This document shows positions 1 to 4,148 of a stretch of DNA of 6,547 nucleotides, piece by piece. Every line of letters starts with the position of its first letter. Position 1 is the first letter of the stretch. This DNA comes from Marinospirillum sp. GTDB taxonomy: Bacteria > Pseudomonadota > Gammaproteobacteria > Pseudomonadales > Halomonadaceae. The DNA lies in contig SKIX01000227.1 in the NCBI GenBank assembly GCA_007116195.1, positions 1 through 6,547 on the forward strand, given 5' to 3'. The translations under genes and the position numbers were made by a program. The notes under the pieces are model-generated. The model saw nothing but the letters and a program-made list of their open reading frames with translations, did no database searches and was not told the origin of the DNA.

Positions 1-5
1 CTGAG

Positions 6-641
6 TTATTTGCGTCGTCGTTTTTTGTGTTTAGGGTTGCTGGCAGGTTTGGCGGGCTTGCTGGTTTTTTCTTCAGGGGCATTGAGTTGGCAGTAGATAT
101 CGAGCAACAGCTCTGGTAGCTGGCTAGTGAACGCCTGCAGAAGTTCAGGGCTGGCTTCAATTTCAGCAAAATCTTCTTCTTCACTAAAGAGACCAGACAG
201 CGCCATAATCGGCAAAAGCAGCTCCGCCATATTCAGCTCTTGCGGCTCTAACCAAAGTTCTTCTTGCTCAAAGGTCGTTTGCAGAAAGCCGGCACACCAG
301 TCAGCGATATAATCAGCGTTTTCTTCATCCCAGTTGCAAGCGAAAGGCAGTTCAATGCCTGCTCCTTGAGCAAAACCCTGGGCGGCATTTTGATAAGCAA
401 GTTGGAGCAGTTGCTGCAAAGGCTGTTGGGTCTCTTCAGCTAGCGGAGTATCCAGCAGGTTTGCTTGCCAAAGTTCTGGTGGGCAGGGTTTAGGGGAGCA
501 GGCTTGGGCGGTGATATAGCCCAAAATAAAGAAAAAGGAATCCTCCTGTTGCTCTTCTTCAAACTGTGACACCAGGTCGGCAAGTTGGTCAAACTCAGTT
601 TCTGATAAGAGTGCTAAAGGAGCCAGTTGTTCTTCTTGCAT
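6..641 (-). CDS. UPF0149 / YecA-like family protein without SEC-C motif
   Basis: This is a small, very acidic, glutamine- and glutamate-rich protein of the UPF0149 (YgfB/YecA) family. No biochemical role is firmly known for most of the family, and I infer none here. Family evidence is the N-terminal LSETEFDQL helix, which matches the start of YecA-type proteins, and the WCAGFL block in the middle of the protein, which fits the family's W-C-x-G-F signature. E. coli YecA ends in a cysteine-rich SEC-C zinc motif. That motif is absent here and is replaced by a Lys/Pro-rich linker and a polybasic end (HKKRRRK). I chose the ATG at 641 (211 aa) because it leaves about a dozen residues before the first conserved helix, as in homologues. 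The frame stays open to a GTG at 692 (228 aa), which would touch the sprT start. Neither start has a strong Shine-Dalgarno; a GGA lies 7 nt before the ATG. Family is fairly sure, start uncertain. Confidence 0.8.
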   Translation of the reverse strand: MQEEQLAPLALLSETEFDQLADLVSQFEEEQQEDSFFFILGYITAQACSPKPCPPELWQANLLDTPLAEETQQPLQQLLQLAYQNAAQGFAQGAGIELPFACNWDEENADYIADWCAGFLQTTFEQEELWLEPQELNMAELLLPIMALSGLFSEEEDFAEIEASPELLQAFTSQLPELLLDIYCQLNAPEEKTSKPAKPASNPKHKKRRRK

Positions 642-686
642 GTTAGTATCCAAATTCGATGAAATGAGCGGAAGGTTAACAGGGTT

Positions 687-1217
687 TTGCACGATCAGCA
701 GTCACTTTTTAAAAGCTTGGCAGAGGTTAAACATAAGGTTTCAACTTGCTATGCCCAAGCTGAGTCCTATTATTTGAAATCCTTTCCCCGCCCTGAGGTT
801 TTGCTCAACCTGCGAGGGCGTAGTGCGGGTGTGGCTGAGCTGCAGGCTAATCGGCTGCGTTTTAATCAGGTGCTCCTGGATGAAAACTATCACGTTTTTT
901 TAGCTGAAGTGGTGCCCCACGAGGTTGCTCATTTGCTTGCCTGGCAACTCTATGGCCGAGGTATACGCCCGCATGGCAAAGAATGGCAGGGGATAATGCG
1001 ACAGGTGTTCAATTTAACCCCAGCGACGACCCATTGCTTTGATGTGCGCCGCTCTGCTCGGCAGGATTTTGTTTATCTTTGTGCTTGTCCCGATAAAAAA
1101 CACCATTTGAGCATCCGCAGACATAACCGTATTCGTCAGGGTCAGCGCTATGTTTGTCGTCAGTGTAAGTCTTTTTTGAGCTTTTATTATCAAGAAGAAA
1201 GCGTGACTAAGGTCTGA
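687..1217 (+). CDS. sprT: SprT family zinc-dependent metalloprotease-like protein
   Basis: This SprT-family protein (176 aa; E. coli SprT is about 165 aa) is the bacterial relative of the SprT-like domain of SPRTN/Spartan proteases. It is predicted to be cytoplasmic; the substrate of bacterial SprT is not well established. The zinc-protease motif HEVAH is at residues 78-82 (E79 catalytic, H78 and H82 ligands). The PHGKEW block at 95-100 supplies the likely third ligand, H96. A C-terminal zinc ribbon is formed by C132-x-C134 and C157-x2-C160, the same C-x-C spacing as E. coli SprT. The RRHNRI segment between the cysteine pairs is also typical. The start must be TTG at 687: an in-frame TGA lies at 660-662 and no ATG or GTG lies between. 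A GGAAGG at 670-675 (11 nt upstream) and an AGGG at 681-684 (2 nt upstream) are imperfectly spaced Shine-Dalgarno candidates. It is divergent from the UPF0149 gene and followed by acs in the same direction after 150 bp. Confidence 0.93.
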   Translation: MHDQQSLFKSLAEVKHKVSTCYAQAESYYLKSFPRPEVLLNLRGRSAGVAELQANRLRFNQVLLDENYHVFLAEVVPHEVAHLLAWQLYGRGIRPHGKEWQGIMRQVFNLTPATTHCFDVRRSARQDFVYLCACPDKKHHLSIRRHNRIRQGQRYVCRQCKSFLSFYYQEESVTKV

Positions 1218-1230
1218 CCTGTCAGTCACG
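1202..1230 (+). other. Stem-loop dyad over the sprT stop codon
   Basis: A perfect 7-bp inverted repeat, CGTGACT (1202-1208) and AGTCACG (1224-1230), encloses a second short repeat, AGGT (1210-1213) and ACCT (1217-1220), around a CTG loop. Together they give an extended hairpin with one small internal loop, and the sprT stop codon (1215-1217) sits at its tip. No T-tract follows, so it is not a standard intrinsic terminator. It could be an mRNA 3'-end or stability element or a protein-binding dyad; function is unknown. Confidence 0.5.
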
Positions 1231-1283
1231 AACATATAACCAATTGATTTATAAGTAAAAAAAGCTGCTACCAAGGTCTAATG

Positions 1284-1311
1284 TTGTTACCCCGCTTCCG
1301 GCATGTATAAC
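1284..1311 (+). promoter_or_regulatory. Candidate sigma70-type promoter of acs
   Basis: A possible -35 element TTGTTA (1284-1289, 4 of 6 consensus bases) and a -10 element TATAAC (1306-1311, 5 of 6) are separated by 16 bp. Transcription would start near 1318, leaving a leader of about 50 nt before the acs ATG at 1368. A weak -35 would suit an activator-dependent promoter, which is how acs behaves in related bacteria. TTACC (1287-1291) and its inverse GGTAA (1319-1323) flank the -10. This is pattern matching only. The rest of the 1218-1367 gap is AT-rich near 1231-1264 and shows no small gene. Confidence 0.4.
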
Positions 1312-1367
1312 TTTGCGCGGTAAGTCGACACAAAAACAAATCCATTTGGACACAGAGGCTGAGTCTG

Positions 1368-3317
1368 ATGAGCGAACAACAAAAGGTTTATCCTGTACCT
1401 TCCGAACTGGCTGAAACAGCCTGGATCAACAAGGAAAAATACCTAGCCATGTACAAAGAGTCGGTTGACAATCCCGACGCTTTTTGGGGTGAACAGGGTA
1501 AGCGCATCGACTGGATGAAACCCTACACCAAGGTTAAGAATACCAGTTTTGATTCTCACAATGTCGATATCCGTTGGTTTGAAGATGGTACTTTGAATGC
1601 ATCTGTAAACTGCTTGGACCGCCATTTAGAAGAGCGCGGTGACCAGGTTGCCATCATCTGGGAAGGTGATGACCCCAACGAAGACAAAAAGATTACCTAC
1701 CGTGAGCTTTACCATGAAGTTTGCCGCTTTGCTAATGGCTTGAAGAAGCTGGGCGTGAAAAAAGGTGAAGTGGTTACCCTATATATGCCCATGGTGCCTG
1801 AGGCCGCTATTGCCATGTTGGCTTGTGCGCGCCTGGGTGCTATTCACTCGGTCGTTTTTGGCGGTTTCTCTCCTGATGCCATTGCCAGCCGAGTTATTAG
1901 TTCTGATTCACGCGTCATCATCACTTCTGATGAAGGCCTGCGTGGCGGTAAAAATGTACCCCTGAAAGAAAATGTTGACGAAGGCTTAACCAACCCTAAA
2001 GTTAAAACGGTTGAGCATGTTGTGGTGCTGAAGCGCACGGGTGGCGATATTGCTTGGCACGACCACCGTGATGTCTGGTGGCATGACCTGGTTAAAGATT
2101 GTGCGGATGAATGCCCTGCAGAAGAAATGCAAGCGGAAGATCCGCTGTTCATCCTGTTCACCTCCGGTTCCACCGGCGCACCCAAGGGTTTGAAGCACAC
2201 CACCGGTGGCTACATGGTGTATGCGTCCATGACGCATCAGTATATTTTTGATTACCACCCAGGTGATGTTTACTGGTGTACAGCCGATGTAGGCTGGGTT
2301 ACCGGTCATAGTTACATTGTTTATGGCCCCTTGGCCAATGGTGCGACCACGCTGATGTTTGAAGGCGTGCCCTCCTATCCTTCACATAGCCGTTTCGGTG
2401 ATGTAATTGATAAGCATGGCGTGACCATTCTTTATACGGCTCCAACTGCAGTTCGTGCTCTGATGGCTCAGGGTGACGAGGTTATGGGCGCTACCAAGCG
2501 TACCAGCTTGCGCCTGCTGGGTTCTGTGGGTGAACCTATTAACCCTGAAGCCTGGAATTGGTATTACGATAAAATTGGTAACAGCCAATGCCCTATCGTC
2601 GATACCTGGTGGCAAACCGAAACCGGCGGTATTCTGATTGCACCGCTGCCCGGTGCGACCGATCTTAAGCCAGGTTCGGCTACACTGCCTTTCTTTGGTG
2701 TACAGCCTGCACTGGTTGACCCTGAAGGCAAGATTCTGGAAGGTGCAACCGAAGGTAATCTGGTTATTCTTGATTCCTGGCCCGGTCAAGGCCGCTCGAT
2801 TTGGGGCGACCATGAGCGTTTCGTGCAGACCTACTTCTCCACCTATCAGGGCATGTACTTCACAGGTGACGGCTGTCGTCGCGATGATGATGGCTACTAT
2901 TGGATTACCGGTCGTGTGGATGATGTTATCAATGTTTCTGGTCACCGCATGGGTACAGCAGAAGTTGAGTCAGCCATGGTGGCTCATGAGGCCGTAGCCG
3001 AAGCCGCTGTTGTTGGTTACCCGCATGACATCAAAGGTCAGGGTATCTATGTTTACGTCACCCTGGCTGATGGCTTTGATGCGAGTGATGATCTGAAGAA
3101 AGAGCTGGTTAAGTGGGTGCGTAAGGAGATAGGCCCTATCGCCTCACCTGATGTGATTCAGTTCTCACCCGGTCTTCCCAAGACACGCTCTGGTAAAATC
3201 ATGCGTCGTATTCTACGCAAGATTGCAGCGAATGAGACGGATGGCTTGGGTGATACTTCAACCCTGGCTGACCCTTCAGTTGTTGATGACTTGATTGCGA
3301 ATCGTGCGGTTAAGTAA
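1368..3317 (+). CDS. acs: Acetyl-CoA synthetase, AMP-forming
   Basis: This cytoplasmic enzyme makes acetyl-CoA from acetate, ATP and CoA through an acetyl-AMP intermediate, feeding acetate into the TCA and glyoxylate cycles. At 649 aa it is full length for Acs. The N-terminal Acs domain begins near residue 25. The nucleotide-binding loop [11 protein letters not shown] is at 264-274. The [10 protein letters not shown] block (412-421) carries W414, the tryptophan that limits the acyl pocket to acetate in Salmonella Acs. YFTGDG is at 497-502. The hinge region [14 protein letters not shown] spans 514-527. The C-terminal PKTRSGK ends in K610, equivalent to the catalytic lysine (K609 in Salmonella) that protein acetyltransferases inactivate and deacetylases restore. 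An AGAGG Shine-Dalgarno at 1354-1358 lies 9 nt before the ATG. A terminator follows the stop, and the downstream regulator/kinase pair is the likely controller of this gene. No missing residue or frameshift was seen. Confidence 0.97.
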   Translation: MSEQQKVYPVPSELAETAWINKEKYLAMYKESVDNPDAFWGEQGKRIDWMKPYTKVKNTSFDSHNVDIRWFEDGTLNASVNCLDRHLEERGDQVAIIWEGDDPNEDKKITYRELYHEVCRFANGLKKLGVKKGEVVTLYMPMVPEAAIAMLACARLGAIHSVVFGGFSPDAIASRVISSDSRVIITSDEGLRGGKNVPLKENVDEGLTNPKVKTVEHVVVLKRTGGDIAWHDHRDVWWHDLVKDCADECPAEEMQAEDPLFILFTSGSTGAPKGLKHTTGGYMVYASMTHQYIFDYHPGDVYWCTADVGWVTGHSYIVYGPLANGATTLMFEGVPSYPSHSRFGDVIDKHGVTILYTAPTAVRALMAQGDEVMGATKRTSLRLLGSVGEPINPEAWNWYYDKIGNSQCPIVDTWWQTETGGILIAPLPGATDLKPGSATLPFFGVQPALVDPEGKILEGATEGNLVILDSWPGQGRSIWGDHERFVQTYFSTYQGMYFTGDGCRRDDDGYYWITGRVDDVINVSGHRMGTAEVESAMVAHEAVAEAAVVGYPHDIKGQGIYVYVTLADGFDASDDLKKELVKWVRKEIGPIASPDVIQFSPGLPKTRSGKIMRRILRKIAANETDGLGDTSTLADPSVVDDLIANRAVK

Positions 3318-3342
3318 TCACTAGTCCGCAGCTTAAGCAGAG

Positions 3343-3372
3343 AGCCCCACCTACGAGTGGGGCTTTTCTTTT
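3343..3372 (+). terminator. Rho-independent terminator after acs
   Basis: A perfect 8-bp GC-rich stem, AGCCCCAC (3343-3350) with GTGGGGCT (3357-3364), has a 6-nt loop (CTACGA). It is followed directly by TTTCTTTT, a U-rich tail. It lies 25 nt after the acs stop codon and should end the acs transcript, separating it from the response regulator gene downstream. Confidence 0.92.
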
Positions 3373-3377
3373 AGGAG

Positions 3378-3408
3378 TTACCTTGATAAATAATGGTAAG
3401 AATATAAT
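3378..3408 (+). promoter_or_regulatory. Candidate promoter and inverted repeat upstream of the response regulator
   Basis: A perfect TATAAT is at 3403-3408, about 40 nt before the regulator ATG, and would give a leader of roughly 34 nt. The best -35 match, TTGATA (3383-3388), is only 14 bp away, shorter than the usual 16-18 bp, so RNA polymerase may need help. The -35 region is spanned by an inverted repeat, TTACC (3378-3382) and GGTAA (3395-3399), with 12 bp between arms, which could be an operator. The -10 element is convincing; the -35 and operator are inferred. Confidence 0.45.
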
Positions 3409-3448
3409 AATGCTTGCCGTGCGACCTTTTACCACCGGAGGAAAGTGA

Positions 3449-4111
3449 ATGGCTCTGCGCCACAAAATTATTGTTGCCGATGACCACCCCCTGTTTCGGG
3501 CAGCGCTCCAACAAGCTGTTCGTCAGGCACTTAGTGATGTGGAAATAGTGGAAGCTGACACTCTGGAGGGTGTTCACCGCGCTGTTGCTGAAAACCCAGA
3601 TGCTGACTTGATTCTGTTAGACCTGCATATGCCGGGCGCTCATGGTTTTTCAGGCTTGGTCTTTTTGCGTGGTGTTAATCCAGGCATTCCGGTAGTCGTG
3701 GTTTCCGGAAGTGAAGATAACCATGTGATTCGTCGTGGCATGGACTATGGGGCTTCCGGCTTTATCCCTAAATCCTCCTCTTTAGATACCATTGCTCAAG
3801 CTATCACCCAGGTTATTCAAGGTGAGGTTTGGATTCCACCTGAAGTAGCTGATAACCTGGATGAAATGAGCGAAGATGAAGCCCGTTTTGCTGAATCCCT
3901 GGCTTCGCTTACTCCGCAGCAGTTTCGTGTGTTGAACATGCTCACCGAAGGTTTGTTGAATAAGCAGATTGCCTATGAGCTGGAAGTCTCAGAAGCTACG
4001 ATTAAGGCTCACGTGACGGCTATTTTACGTAAGTTAGGAGTGCATTCGCGCACTCAAGCGGTTATCGCTGCTAAGCGCCTAGAGGTTGACCCACCCAAGG
4101 TTGCGGACTAA
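3449..4111 (+). CDS. NarL/LuxR-family response regulator, CrbR/ErdR-like
   Basis: This is a DNA-binding response regulator, probably a transcriptional activator acting on acs. The receiver domain covers about residues 5-125: acidic pair D11-D12, phospho-acceptor D58 in LILLDLHMPG, switch Ser at S86 (VVVSGS) and K108 (FIPK). After an acidic linker (about 132-150), a LuxR/GerE helix-turn-helix spans about 153-210 (LTPQQFRVLNMLTEG, NKQIAYELEVSEATIKAHV). At 220 aa it is the normal size for the NarL group. The start is secure: GGAGG at 3437-3441 lies 7 nt upstream, and an in-frame TGA (3446-3448) directly precedes the ATG. In Vibrio and Pseudomonas, regulators of this type (CrbR, ErdR) paired with an SSS-STAC hybrid kinase switch on acs for acetate use. 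The adjacency to acs and to such a kinase makes the same role likely, but the assignment rests on context, not on a diagnostic motif in this protein. Confidence 0.9.
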   Translation: MALRHKIIVADDHPLFRAALQQAVRQALSDVEIVEADTLEGVHRAVAENPDADLILLDLHMPGAHGFSGLVFLRGVNPGIPVVVVSGSEDNHVIRRGMDYGASGFIPKSSSLDTIAQAITQVIQGEVWIPPEVADNLDEMSEDEARFAESLASLTPQQFRVLNMLTEGLLNKQIAYELEVSEATIKAHVTAILRKLGVHSRTQAVIAAKRLEVDPPKVAD

Positions 4112-4145
4112 CCCCAACCTGGATAGGAGCTACCTAAGCTGTTGG
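4098..4145. other. Short convergent gap with weak dyads, no clear terminator
   Basis: Only 37 bp separate the stop codons of the regulator (4109-4111) and the kinase (4149-4151). Short inverted repeats are present: AGGTTG (4098-4103) with CAACCT (4115-4120), TAGG (4124-4127) with CCTA (4133-4136), and CCAAC (4114-4118) with GTTGG (4141-4145). None is followed by a T-tract on either strand, so I see no intrinsic terminator. The two transcripts probably overlap at their 3' ends unless Rho stops them. Confidence 0.35.
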
Positions 4146-4148
4146 CTG

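Noticed and set aside
1014..1274. 86-codon minus-strand frame over the sprT end and the acs upstream gap
   Set aside because: Most of it is the antisense of the sprT zinc-ribbon region; the product has no family resemblance and no convincing ribosome site was seen.
1300..1316. Possible sigma54 promoter (GG...GC) upstream of acs
   Set aside because: The GG and GC are 13 bp apart instead of 10 and the surrounding bases do not fit the -24/-12 consensus.
2382..2945. 187-codon open frame on the minus strand inside acs
   Set aside because: It lies fully within the well-supported acs gene, has no recognisable domain, and open antisense frames are common opposite a codon-biased gene.
3331..3338. 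Palindrome GCTTAAGC before the acs terminator
   Set aside because: An 8-bp palindrome with no loop is short and likely to occur by chance; the strong hairpin just after it explains termination.
3371..3577. 68-codon minus-strand frame across the regulator promoter
   Set aside because: It overlaps the start of the secure response regulator gene and its upstream region, with no recognisable product.
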